Source: Wolfiporia cocos
Lineage: Eukaryota > Basidiomycota > Agaricomycetes > Polyporales > Phaeolaceae
Assembly: GCA_029448655.1 (NCBI GenBank)
Contig: JACCLO010000007.1
Coordinates: forward strand, 124,001-188,000
DNA: 64,000 nt
Reading direction: 5' to 3'
Below, piece by piece: positions 11,535 through 22,610 of the stretch (its first letter is position 1; each line of letters begins with the position of its first letter). The notes beneath the pieces are model-generated. The model was given only the letters and a program-made list of their open reading frames with translations. It made no database searches and was not told the DNA's origin. Made by a program: the position numbers and the translations under genes.

Positions 11535-11967
11535 GGCTGGCATGTGTCTATGTCAGACTGTCACAGATTATGTCTGTGACATAGGTACGGCATCTATAAT
11601 GGCACATGACCTGTAGATAGATAAGATAGGGACTCACATTGTTGACACTCACCTATAGATAAGGTCATGACCCTGCTTACATAAGCCAGCACCTGACCTC
11701 TAGTTAGTGCTGTAGTGCACAGCCCCATACTTTAGGGTAGTTACAGTAACTTACAAAACTGTTGGCAAGATTGCTTGACTTACATTGTTGTGGTCATATC
11801 TTGAGCTACACTGCATGGATTCTCATGAATAACATCTTGTTAGAAAGCCATATATCTTATGATATCACAATAATAATTTTTTGTCTCATCAAAATCAAGA
11901 ATCACAATTCACTTTAAAGGCTACCAAAATCAACAGATGCATTCCAGACCATGATAATCCAATATTT

Positions 11968-13497
11968 CTAGTACTTGGTGTGTCCTCCCTTGGCTTTCAA
12001 CACTGCATCTACCCTCTCTGGCATATGATGGATCAGGGTCTGACATACAGGCATGTCAATAGCCTCCCATTCCTTCTCCACCCTCTCCCATAGTTGGGTG
12101 ATCCCATTGGGTGGTTCCTCATAATCTGCAAGTTTTCTTTTGAGGTGGCTCCATAGATGTTCGATGGGATTAAGGTCTGGAGGCTGAGCAGGCCACACAA
12201 TAGTCTTGATAACATGCTCTTGGAGCTATTTCTGTGCCTTCTTGCTAGTGTGCTTGGGGTCATTGTGATGCAGAAACATACCGCGCCACTAGTCTACACG
12301 CCAAGTCCTAATGCACTGCTGCACCACACTGAAAGGGCCCTCTAACAGAGCTGATTGCTGGGCTAAGGGGCGAGGCTTAGATTGAGGGAGAGGGTGAGCT
12401 TAGGCAGTCATGCAGAGTAGTGGAGTATATCCCTAGGGTAGAGTGCCCCAAGGTCGAGATTGATTGTGTTAGAGACAGAAGGTCTCTAACATTGGCTTAT
12501 ATACATGCAGTTCACTAAACAACGATGTGTCTACCCTAAACGACAAGGTCCGAGCGCACTATTGTAAGCATGTGATATATGTGTCAGGTGCAGACCGGGC
12601 CAGGGTATGCTTCAAGACGTTATCTAATCTAATCTATTCAAGGCGCCTGACGAATGGCAGAGTGGTGGAACGTACGAGAGAGGTCACATGATGGGGCCAT
12701 GAACATGTTGGTTTGAGTCCCCTTTGTTGGAAACCCTAAATCTATGACATGTCACGTAAATTTTTGTGACACATTGTCCTGCTGAAATACCATCTCCTCC
12801 ATGGTTTCCCCCCAATGCTCCAAGCTATTCTGAAGCTCATCCTTCAAATACTTACATAGAGGTCTGAATCCATCCTTTCATCAATTCTGCAGGCAAACCC
12901 TACTCCCTCCCAGCTCATACAGCCCCATATCATCAATGATCCACCACCAAACTTGAGGGTACCCTGAACCAGCCTGTCACTAAGTCCTTCTCCAGGCTTC
13001 TTCCATGCCCATTGCCTCCCATCTGACACAAAATGATGAGTTTTGGTCTCATCAGACAATATAACCTGTTTCCAGTCATCCAGAGTCCAATGCTGGTGGG
13101 CTAGAGCAAAGTCCATTCTTGCAGACTTATGACGTGCAATGAGCTTGGGCCTTTTCTGCTTCAACACTGCCTTCATCGCAGCTTTGTTTAGTGCTCTGTG
13201 CACAGTCTGTGCATTGACTGTCTTTCCTGTAACATCTGATAGGGCCCTAGCCACTGCAGGAGCAGTGCTTGCCTTGTCAGTTCCAATAAGACAGATGGCA
13301 TAGTGGGGGTTGGTAGTGGTAAGAATAGAAGGATGGCCTCCTTTAGCCTTGGGAAGTCCAGAGCAATGCTGTGCACACAGTTTACTAATTGTTGAATAGT
13401 GGACACCAGTCTCCTTCCCAATCTGATGACAAGATTTGCCCTGATTCAGCAAAAGGAGGATGTGTTGTGTGGTATCAGCAGAAATGGGCTGGTGCAT
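11968..13497 (-). pseudogene. Tc1 transposase, inactivated
   Basis: The family cuts and pastes DNA at TA sites. The N-terminal part reads as a paired HTH (CHQIGKETGVHYSTISKLC), followed by the catalytic core: first Asp in VILSDETK, second in FQQDND, and Glu in PDLNPIEHLW. There are 34 residues between the second Asp and the Glu, giving DD34E. It is inactivated three ways: a one-base frameshift after DSDLYV (about 12865), the 506-bp LTR inserted between DN and DPKHTS, and a TAG after SKKAQK where a Gln codon is likely. The start at 13497 (MHQPISADTTQ) is the usual Tc1-like start; the frame is open further upstream. Confidence 0.9.
12266..12771 (-). mobile_element. Solo LTR, TGTCAC family, inside the Tc1 transposase
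   Basis: It is a 506-bp copy with TSD CATTG at 12261-12265 and 12772-12776. Removing it and one TSD restores FQQDNDPKHTS. It carries the hairpin GTTAGAGAC / GTCTCTAAC (12468-12490). On the plus strand it has a tRNA-like block with box A TGGCAGAGTGG (about 12655) and box B GGTTTGAGTCC (12710-12720). Confidence 0.9.
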
Positions 13498-14182
13498 GAT
13501 GGTGGTCAGAAGCAAGTGAGTGTTTGTGCTTTTTATGAGTCTATGAGTCTTTAAGATCATCAAATGACTGATATTATCACACTACATAGCCTACATAATG
13601 AAATAATGAAATATTTCCATAACCAGAGCTGTCAGTTACAAAACTGTTGACAAGGGTGACCTCTAAAGAAAATGGCATATCTCTCTGACAACATCATCAA
13701 ATGTTGGAGTAGAGGCCCCATTTTGAAGCATAGATGTATGGCTTTGAAACGTCATTACATTCATTATATTTCATGCAGAATAGCTTGAGATATAACCAAA
13801 GCAATGTGAATTAAGCAATCTTGTCAACAGTTTTGTAAGTCACTATACTTTATGAACACTGTGTTTGCACATGTACTTAAGGCAGGACGTTCTGAGGCTT
13901 ACCCATCAGAACTATCAATCTCATTATTGGGATTTGCCCCTTGCTGTATGATACTGCATGCTAGACTGTGACAATCACCCATGGCTGGTCCTTTGCCCTA
14001 AGGCAGTCACCTCTTTTACTGAGGTCTTCCCTTATACCTGGGATATAGTATGTCATCACATAATTTGTGATGCAGACTATGGTGCCAACTAGTGCTTCTG
14101 CGGTTCAGTCCAGTTATGACTAAGTCAGTCGAAATTCGACTTGGTCAGCAAGTCAAACTGTGGGAACAGTCCCTGGCTTATG

Positions 14183-15409
14183 TGTTACGGTTATTTCGTT
14201 TTTTACGAACACTGGCAGAACTCACCACTGGGTGAATATGATACAGGGACTTGTTGCACAACCAACCCTCCCTGGCTATTCGTGACCGCACTGGGCCTAA
14301 CCCCAGTTGTACTAGTGTATAGGGCATGTTTCAACTCTGACAGATCTAACTCAGCCCTCATTTCGTATTTATCATTCTGTGATTGACAGATGATGTTCAA
14401 CTACCATATCATTCCTATCTATCATTTCAGATGTATCACTACATACTTATCAAACATTTCATACTATAGCATAGATAGTATCGGTGACATCTGGGATGGA
14501 CTTGACCCCTAAAACCTAGTGTAGTATATAAGCCAATGTACTTACCGTCGAGGCTCTTCAGCTTGACCTTGTTGTATAAACAAGAAGTCTTATACTCGTT
14601 CTCAAATGTAGGAAACTACTGTCACAGAAACTTACATGACATGCCATAGATTTAGGGTCGCCAACCAAGGGGACTTGAACCGGCGTGCTCATGGCTCCAT
14701 CTTGTGACCTCTCTCATGTGTTCCACCACTCTGCCATTTTCCAGGTGCCTTTAGTAGATTAGATGTGTAGCAGTATGCCCCGGCCCAGCTTACATACACA
14801 TCACATGCATGATGACTAAGGCAGTGCACAGACCATGCCTGTAGGGCAGGTCTTAGCTACAGTAGCATACAGCCTCTCATGTATATAAACTCAACGTTAG
14901 AGGTCTTACACCTCTAACACAATCAATCTCGACCTTGGGGCGCTCTGCTCTAGGTTATACTCCATTACTCCTTGCTGGTTGTTCATCATCACCCGAACCT
15001 CTCAGACCTTAGTCATACTAGTCTGGGAGCCTCTCCAATGTCTTCATCTAGGGCTCAGGACTTAGAGATAGTGGTGAGCAGTGGGACTAGTGATGTGGTA
15101 TATTCCTGCGTCGACTACACTCAGTATTCACTGAGCTCTCAAACTGAATAAGTCCTCAAACCGACTAAGTCCTCAAAGTGCACACTGACTTCTTGGACTT
15201 AGGCAAGTCTTATAGAATTAAGACTTGCATCTGAACCGATTAAATCCTCTAATGTGTATTGGATATTGAACAATATCCTAGAGTCTTTGACTTAGGACCC
15301 GGAGGCTTATTACAGAAATATCTGCCTTGCACTTGTCCTCTGGACTACACGCAGAAGAACGATTTATATTTGCGCATCAAATATATGAACAGGTATACAA
15401 CCCGTAACA
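14183..15409 (+). mobile_element. Solo LTR of the full-length Ty3 family, split
   Basis: It starts TGTTACGG and ends CCCGTAACA, with TSD TTATG at 14178-14182 and 15410-15414. It is a diverged copy of the 709-bp LTRs at 21856 and 29590; many differences are CG to TG or CA. The LTR at 14620-15113 is inserted in it. Confidence 0.88.
14620..15113 (+). mobile_element. Solo LTR, TGTCAC family, nested
   Basis: It is a 494-bp copy with TSD ACTAC at 14615-14619 and 15114-15118. It has the hairpin GTTAGAGG / CCTCTAAC (14896-14918) after TATATAAA. An antisense tRNA-like block has box-B complement GGACTTGAACC (14671-14681) and box-A complement CCACTCTGCCA (14726-14736). Confidence 0.88.
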
Positions 15410-17562
15410 TTATGCTAGTTTGACAAACCAACTTGTCATCTGACTTGATTCATGAGCAGCTTAGACCACGGTTTGGCTACCTACTTTGAACATAAGTGTG
15501 AGGATTGATGATGCAATTTGTACCTGCTTGTATGTATTGTTTTCACCACCTCCTGTGTCTGTTGGACTCACTCACACCCAATCCAATCTCAAGCTTTCTG
15601 GCCAGTAGTGCTAGATTAAGTCCACGAATCCCACTCCAGAATGGCTACAGGAGGTGTGCTCCCTGACTGCTTCTCACAGAGACCACAATCAAGCCACACT
15701 CACTTCAGAGCATTGAGGAGGGTAACCAGCATTTTTTGTACGTTCTATATTCCATTTTTGCTTCTCATATATCTCGTATCTTTTACCTGTAAGCAGGATG
15801 CACTGCTGTTTGGCCATGCAGATGATGCTCACCATCAGTGTGGTACATCTTAAATACATCAATGCTTTTGAAATGTTGAATATGCATCATACACATATCT
15901 ATTCACAGTCAGAGTACTCAATTGATGCTGATATACATTTTATGCCAATTATCCCCTGAATGTATATGCCCATCCCAGTTATCCTTGTGAACCATCATCA
16001 GTCCATCCAATCTTCTCAGTGTGTCTTACACTCAACAAAAGTCTACAAACACAAGTCTTCAGTAAAGGGACAGTGTGAGATCAAGGGGAAAGCATACTGT
16101 CTCATCATCAGTATCCCCATACCAGTGCAGCCATATAGCCTCTGTGCCTCCCATCTTCTTCAGATGGCCAAGTAGAGCTCCACATACTCATTATTGAGTA
16201 AACTGAGGTGATTGTTGATGCTTGTTGCTTAACATCTGATGTGAAATCATTGATGAAGGTGGAACTTGATACACACTGGGGTCTTTGGGCTTGAACTCCT
16301 TCTTCAGATTGAATACTGGAGCATGCTTAAGTAAATGGTCCCAATCCCAAGAATGAAGCACTCACATAATACAGGCAGTTGCTGCAGGATAGCCAGCTCC
16401 AGATGCATGAGGTTGTTGGAATGTACCTGACCTCAAGTGTGGTCTTGGTGTGCATACCCATGGTGGTGGATGTGTTGAGGTGCACAAGCTCGCCAGAACA
16501 CAGTGTGGGGTGCATGAAGATCTTTCCAATATGCAGCATGTGCAACTGCACATCCTTGCTGAACTATGCCCAGGAGCATGTGAGGTAGTCACGCATGAGG
16601 TCATAGATCGCAAATCACAACACAAGCACTGCATGGTGAGCATGTGGGAAGCAAACTTGGCCCACTCACTGAGCACATACAGGAGCCAGAAGATGGTGTT
16701 GCCTGAAAGGAACAACATGCTCTCACTGGGTATGTGCCTGATGATGCTCACACTGTCAAAGTCACTCTTGCTCACCATGCTGTCCTCACTGTCCATCTCA
16801 CTGTACATGTTCATGTCAACATCTGTGCCCATGCTGCTGCTGCCTGCATACCATGGTCCATATGCACCCATCCATGTGTGCCACTGCACCTGGCACATGG
16901 TGACAGTGCTCTGCACACTCTCCTCACACATTTACCCAGCCTCGAGTGTTCAGCAGATCACAGTGGTGCACTCTGCATCTGTGTGGTTCCACACTGTGAG
17001 GCACATGCCGTGGTACATGACCATTGGCATGGGCACCCCACCACTGCCTGCCACCTTCTATGTGAAGCCTGGGGAGGGGCTGAGCAGCATGGAGGATGGG
17101 TGTGCACAAACAGGTCATCCACAAATGGGACAAGTGAGGATGGCATGGGGTCACCCATGCTCAGTACAGACACCCACAGAATGTCTGTTAATAGAAAGGA
17201 CATGAATGGCATCACAGCTTCAAGGAGTGTGAATGTGAAGATGTGCACCATCAATGTGGGCTGCACTGTGGATGTGACAATCTCAACCTCAACCTCATGT
17301 GGGAATGAGAGCTGCATGCATTAGTGTGGGGCATTCATCCATGCTGGCATGTTCACCTTGAGGCTCTTGGAGAACATCTTGTAAATCTCCTGCTTGTTCA
17401 GATGGCCAGATACACTGAACATGGTGCTGGAATTGTCTGTCCTTCCCTGCCCTTCTTCTTGTGCTTCCCACTGCTGCCGCCCATGCTGGGGGAGAACATG
17501 CTGCCAAGCACCTTGGGGTGCCATCAGCAGGTGACAGCACCCTCCAAGTGGTGGAGGCCCAT
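15410..17562. other. CpG-poor region with degraded coding-like sequence, unidentified
   Basis: About 16330-17560 contains several long overlapping frames on both strands and a skewed composition rich in TG and CA. On the minus strand, pieces such as HLNKQEIYKMFSKSLKVNM, then LSFPHEVEVEIVTS and FTFTLLEAVMPFMSFLL, follow one another with frame changes, as expected of an old, decayed gene. I do not recognise the protein. The first 900 bp show nothing convincing. Confidence 0.35.
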
Positions 17563-18124
17563 TGTTACAGTATTATGCAGACTCTGGTATTTTTTCAAAC
17601 TACCCACTGTGCAATAGGACTTAGTGTATGATGAGACTTGGTGTTCTTCCACCTGGCTACACCCCATATTACTGACACCCTGCTCAATCAGGGCCCCATT
17701 TCAGAACCAACAACCCTGCATCCTTGTACTAGGGCTTCTAGTTAGCTTCTACAATTCAACCACTGTACCATCATGTTTCAGCCACAGTTGCACTCAACCA
17801 CAACATCCTTCCCTATCCATTTAACAAGCTAGCCTTATGGACTTAATGGTAGTAGTACCAAAGACACTGTGACCCCAGTCAATAATGGTTAGTATATAAA
17901 CTCACGTTTATACTGGACAAACTCTTCAGCTCAACCCTGTTATCTATACAAGGATCTTATACTAATTCTCAAACTTAGGAAAACCTAAACTCCAATGAGT
18001 ATCCTTGAGGCTCTGAACCCTTCAACAGAAAATCTAGTCTTAGGGAGCAACAAGTGGTGTGCCACTTGATAGCTAAGTAACTTGTCTAAGTTACTGCTGC
18101 TGAACAGATATTTGATCCGTATAT
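17563..18124 (+). mobile_element. Diverged solo LTR related to the second Ty3 element
   Basis: It starts TGTTACAG. From about 17827 it parallels the LTR at 42454-42995: GCTAGCCTTATGG, TATATAAACTC, TTCAGCTCAACC, CTTATACTAATTCTC. The expected end GTAACA reads GTATA and no TSD is seen, so the right edge is approximate. Confidence 0.6.
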
Positions 18125-19431
18125 ATGGTTAGCTACAGTTTGAGTCATGGTTGAACCAAACTGGACCAAACTGCCCATAGGTCAAGGGTTCCCAACAGTT
18201 ATCTGAGTCATTGGTAAGCCGTAAGTTGCCAAAACCAAGCCAAACTGGACCATATAAGCACTAGTGCCAATGGCCTAGAGACCACCACTTCTGTACAGGT
18301 GTAACTGCTCATTCAGATTGGCTCATAGAGACAATTGGTCTAGCCAAAATGCTTAAAATGAATGTAGTAACAAAATGATGAGGTGGATTTCTCTGAAAAT
18401 CAAAATTGGAAATTTTCTGTGTCCAAATTTGGCCAGTGGTGGGAAATATGTACCATATATGGAAAGTAATGATATTTCTACTATCTGAATTATGGTATAT
18501 CAGTCAAGTTGACAGTCTCTGGGACATGGCAGTGAGACTTGTATCAACAAGAACTGAATGGTTGCACCTGTAATTGAGCATCTTTGTGCCCAATCTTAGT
18601 GATAAGCATTCATCCACCTGATAACCTGGTGCTCCCATTTATGGATTGTTTCTACACTTACTGATGGCAGTGCATCTGACATATTAGCTTGCAATGTGTA
18701 AGCACAGTGGTTGCAAAGATATGTATTTGTAGCATTGTGCTTTGATGCTCCTTGATGTTCTCTTCGCTCCAATTCCCACCTTCAGCACCCACATCTCCAG
18801 TTTCATACTCACCCTCTGATGATGACATATCAGAGAGATATCCATAGGAAATCTTGTCTCCATGCAATGCTGGCTGGTGAAAGCTTGGAATGGTATATTG
18901 TATGTAGTGAAATAGTATAGATACAATGGGCCTGCACTGTTGCTGTATCTACATCACAATAAGCCTTTTGCTCTTCATGCTGTACCATACCAAAATGTTC
19001 AGTACCAGGGTGCCATCAGGTACCAGTGCTTATGTAAACCCTGCTTTGGGGTTACCCCAGGATTTGGCCACTGTACAAAATAGGTGGTGACTAGGCCATT
19101 GGCACCGTAGTACAAAGGGCACCAGTGGACAAAATTGATTAGGATTATGTAGATTGGTTTAAAGTTGATTAAAATTGCATTCTGTACTTTGTACGGCTAT
19201 ATTTGAATTGAGAAAATAACTATTGGTAATCCTTCTTCATTGGGGACTTGGATTCTTGGATTTGGCACATCCACACAAATTCAGTGATTTCAGTGTGGAA
19301 GGGAAAAGTGGAGATGCAGACAGAGCAGGTCACAGACAGTATGCATGAGAGAGACAGAGATAAGAGGAGAAGAGATGACATGATAAGACAAACCTAATAT
19401 ACGACTAGTGTACAAGCAGCCAATGGTGGAC
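18125..19431. other. Non-coding, CpG-poor, unidentified
   Basis: No frame is convincing. Short AACCAAACTGGACCA-type motifs near 18150-18260 suggest an old transposon end, but I could not find the other terminus. Confidence 0.35.
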
Positions 19432-19772
19432 TGACACAGACTTATCTGTGTTGTTTCTATATGCAGTATTAGGCAACTGCAGCCTATGAACAGGTTGAGG
19501 GTCTGTGAACCAAGCCAAACCACAGACTAGCAAGTGCAAGATGAAGTAAGGGGCCGCTGCCACTGGCTAAGCCCAGAGTTGAGATTATTGGTTCTGAGGG
19601 TAAGCCTCAGAACGTCGTAGGTTTATATACATGGCCGCACAGCAGTCATGTATCTACATACCCTAAAGAGCGTGGGCTGTGCATGCAGTGCTACAGTAGG
19701 GTCATGTGCCAACTGGGGCACATCCATAAAGTAAGGGGAGCTCGTGTGCCGCTAGCGTGTCGCTCGCGTTTT

Positions 19773-19815
19773 GCGCACATGGACGCCACGTTTGCTGCGT
19801 GGCATCCATGTGCGC
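19773..19815. repeat. Hairpin with 18-bp arms
   Basis: GCGCACATGGACGCCACG is followed by a 7-base loop and its complement with one mismatch, ending at 19815. It borders the minisatellite that follows. Confidence 0.8.
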
Positions 19816-19904
19816 CGTTGATCCTCCTCCCATTAGATAGGGCACCTGCCATCCGCAGAGTTGGCCGGTGGATTCCCACGCCCGGCGCCTGCAAGGTGTG
19901 CGCA

Positions 19905-20285
19905 CTGTTCCTGCCCCGCACCACGGGGATTCGTGCCCCACACCACAGGGATTCGTACCCACACCATGGGGATTTGTGGCCCATTCCATGGGGGTTTGTG
20001 GCCCATGCCACAGGGATTTGTGTCCTATGGCATGGGGATTTTGTAATGTAAATACCCCACACCACAGGGATTTGTACCCCGTGCCATGGGGATTCGTGCC
20101 CTACACCATGGGGATTTTTGGCCCATGCCATGGGGGTTTGTGCCCCATGCCACGGGGATTTGTGCCCCATGCCACAGGGATTTGTGTCCTGTGGCATGGG
20201 GATTTTGTGATATAAATACTCCACACCACAGGGGTTTGTACCCTGTGCCACAGGTATTTGCACCCCAATGCCACAGGGGTGAATT
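19905..20285. repeat. Minisatellite of about 27-28 bp units
   Basis: Degenerate tandem units of the type CCCATGCCATGGGGATTTGT repeat about 13 times. The long frames across it on both strands (up to 222 codons) are repeat-driven. Similar 35-bp segments containing GCCTGCAAGG flank the array at about 19873 and 20282. Confidence 0.75.
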
Positions 20286-21307
20286 CTCACACCCAGTGCC
20301 TGCAAGGCATGTGTGCCGGTTACAGATTCTACAAGCAAAGCGACAATGATACCGAGCATCAGTGAGGTGGAGGAGTGGCTGAGCAGGCAGAGACTAAAAT
20401 ATATTCTTAAGACATAACGTTTGTGGCGAAGCCACAGGTAATTAAGCTAGTGTATCATAAGGGAGCATGGGATCTGTTGGTCACGTGCCTTCTGGGTGTC
20501 TCTATCTATCAAATGCCTACCTAAGGGTGGCTATCTAATCAAAAGAGACCATGTGACCTGGCAGAGAGAGAGAGACAACCATTTATACCCTGCAGTCAGT
20601 ATACTATGTACATGTGCGGCAGCTGCTAGAGCCCGTGGTCGAAGGTAAAGAGTATCGCAAATATGAGTAGGGTGGTGTTAGCGATGGGACGTCTGTTACT
20701 CATGGTGAAAGGGGAAGGGGTCGAAGGTACTCTGAAGGAGTGGAACTAACGTCACATGAGCCCCGAGTTAGGCCGACGTTTGTTCAATAAATACTTGGGA
20801 ATACAGGTGGAAAATGAGTAGAAAAAGGATAATTATGATGCAGAAGTACTCGCTGCAGAGAAGGGTGTGGAGGTGACGATCTCCCAAGAGATCTGAGGGT
20901 TGAATACATCGCGTTTGCAGGCAATGCGTTGGACGCTGGCAAGAGATTCTTCAATGTGTTCGAGGATGACATGTGTGTCATCGTTGGGGAAGGATACGTA
21001 AATGGAGGATCGGAGCTTCGTGGATTTGTCGTTGATCCAGTTGAAGTTGGAGAATTGAATAGGGTCGTTGTGCTGGACGTTGGCATGGTGAAGACGGTAC
21101 CAGAACATGGTGTTCCGGAGTACCTCGTACCATTCCATGCTGAGTAAGTGTGAGTCGTAAGGCTCGGTGGTCGCGGAGGGACATCGAAGGACGTTGTTGA
21201 TTTGGAGGGTAAGAGAATGGATGGGGACGAAGATATGAGGAGATGCGTACAACACGTCACCCCACGGTTCAGGGCTGGCGGGTCGTGAATAAAGTGGTCC
21301 TTCCATA

Positions 21308-21808
21308 TGTCACAGTTTTCTAGGCATTTACCTAATTTTTCCTGGATTTATACCGATTTTCCACGACTTGTCTAACGACAAGTCCTATCTAACGTAGTTA
21401 GTACCCCTAACCACGTACCCATCATTCTTCTCGTATCCACGAGAACCTTCGAGCACATTCCATGACAACAGTCATTAGACCATCGTCAGCGGCACGGCTT
21501 ATCTAGACGCGCTACGCTGACTCACGTACACATGACCGCTTACGCGGCCTATTCCATACATTTCTATAACATTCCACGCAAGCGCACAGCATTACCGCTG
21601 GTGCGCACAGACCCCATAGCATTAGGGCAGGCAGTTCTTAGGTAGTGCCCTACATGTATATAAGCTGAGACGTCTAAGGCCTAAGTCCTTAGAACTATCA
21701 ATCTGTTACACGACGCTTTAGCCAATAACTACTGCTTCACTTGACCACTCGCCTCAACAACTTATCAACCCTTCTACTCGAAGACACTAAGAGTGAGTCT
21801 TGGGTCAC
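21308..21808 (+). mobile_element. Solo LTR, TGTCAC family, nested in retroposon copy 2
   Basis: It is a 501-bp copy, TGTCACAG to GGTCA, with TSD CCATA at 21303-21307 and 21809-21813. TATATAAG is followed by the hairpin TCTAAGG / CCTTAGA (21673-21693). Confidence 0.88.
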
Positions 21809-21855
21809 CATAGGACCAGCGGGTCAGTCGTAGATAGGTCCTTCCATAGGACCTG

Positions 21856-22564
21856 TGTTACGATTATTTTGAATTTTTCGAACGCTGGCAGAACTCACCA
21901 CTGGGTAAATACGATACAGGGACTTGTTGCACAACCAACTGCCCTGGCTACTCGTGACTCTACTGGGCGCATCCCCAGTTGTACTAGTCTATAGGGCGCG
22001 TTTCATCTTTGGCAGATCCAACTCTGCCCCCGTTTCATGTTCATCGTTTACTTACTGAAAGATGGCGTTCAACCGCCATCATTCCTATCTATCATCTCGG
22101 ATATATCACTACATACTTATCAAACGTTTGGTACTATAGCGTAGATAGTATGGGTGACATCTGGGACAGACTTGACCCCTGAAACCTAACGTAGTATATA
22201 AACTCATGTATTTACTGTTGAGGCTCTTCAGCTCGACCTTGTTGTACAAACAAGAAGTCTTATACTCGTTCTCAAACGTAGGAAACTACGCTCAGTATTT
22301 CTCACTCGAGCAACCGAACGACTAAGTCCTCGAAGTGCACACTGACTTCTCGGACTTAGGCGAGTCTTATATTCTATTAGACTCGCACCTGAACAGATTA
22401 TATCCTCTAACGCGGATTGGATATTATACGATCTCCTAGGAACTTCACCTAGGACCTGAAGGCATCTAACGAGCATTTGCCTTGCATACGGCTATACGCC
22501 CACGTGCAGAAGAACGATCTATATTCGCGACTCGAATATACAAACGGGTATTCGACCCGTAACA
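21856..22564 (+). repeat. 5' LTR of the full-length Ty3 element
   Basis: It is 709 bp, TGTTACGA to CGTAACA. A TATA box (TATATAAA, 22195-22202) lies about 28 bp upstream of the presumed mRNA start in the TTCAGCTCGACCTT block. The 3' LTR at 29590-30298 is the same length with no difference seen. Confidence 0.95.
22195..22202 (+). promoter_or_regulatory. TATA box of the Ty3 LTR promoter
   Basis: TATATAAA is conserved in the related LTRs (about 14520 and 42780). The predicted start is near 22228-22230, just where the self-primer sequence begins. Confidence 0.7.
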
Positions 22565-22565
22565 G

Positions 22566-22576
22566 AAGGTCGAGCT
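22566..22576 (+). promoter_or_regulatory. Primer-binding site for self-priming (Tf1-like)
   Basis: AAGGTCGAGCT, one base after the 5' LTR, is the exact reverse complement of AGCTCGACCTT at 22230-22240, which lies at the predicted 5' end of the mRNA. In Tf1 of fission yeast the first 11 nt of the transcript anneal to the PBS and prime reverse transcription. Length and position agree here. No TGG-type tRNA-complementary PBS is seen. Confidence 0.75.
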
Positions 22577-22610
22577 TATCACACCCTCACCTACCACGGT
22601 GTAAGGGCAC

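Larger units (their letters stand above)
11744..13845 (-). mobile_element. Tc1/mariner element (DD34E), interrupted
   Basis: The terminal inverted repeats start CAGTRACTTACAAAACTG and continue for about 30 bp, with TA at 11742-11743 and 13846-13847. Without the LTR inserted at 12266-12771 the element is about 1.59 kb, usual for Tc1 elements. It carries one transposase gene on the minus strand. Confidence 0.9.
11559..14072 (+). mobile_element. Solo LTR, TGTCAC family, split by a Tc1 element
   Basis: The left half is 11559-11743 and the right half 13846-14072, with TSD CAGAC at 11554-11558 and 14073-14077. The 3' terminal dinucleotide reads TG where CA is expected, so the right edge is slightly uncertain. 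The hairpin at about 13889-13911 has lost one pair. Confidence 0.7.

Noticed and set aside
16362..17324. Long overlapping frames on both strands taken as genes
   Set aside because: The strands overlap, no family is recognised and composition is skewed; only a degraded remnant is reported.
19427..19784. Short complete LTR at 19432-19779 with TSD TGGAC
   Set aside because: The right-hand TGGAC lies in a hairpin arm and the terminus does not begin TGTCAC; the matching LTR end is at 32700.
19905..20285. CRISPR-like array
   Set aside because: Units are contiguous and degenerate with no unique spacers, and the genome is eukaryotic.
19691..20359. 222-codon minus-strand frame
   Set aside because: It is driven by the 27-bp minisatellite; several frames on both strands are open for the same reason.
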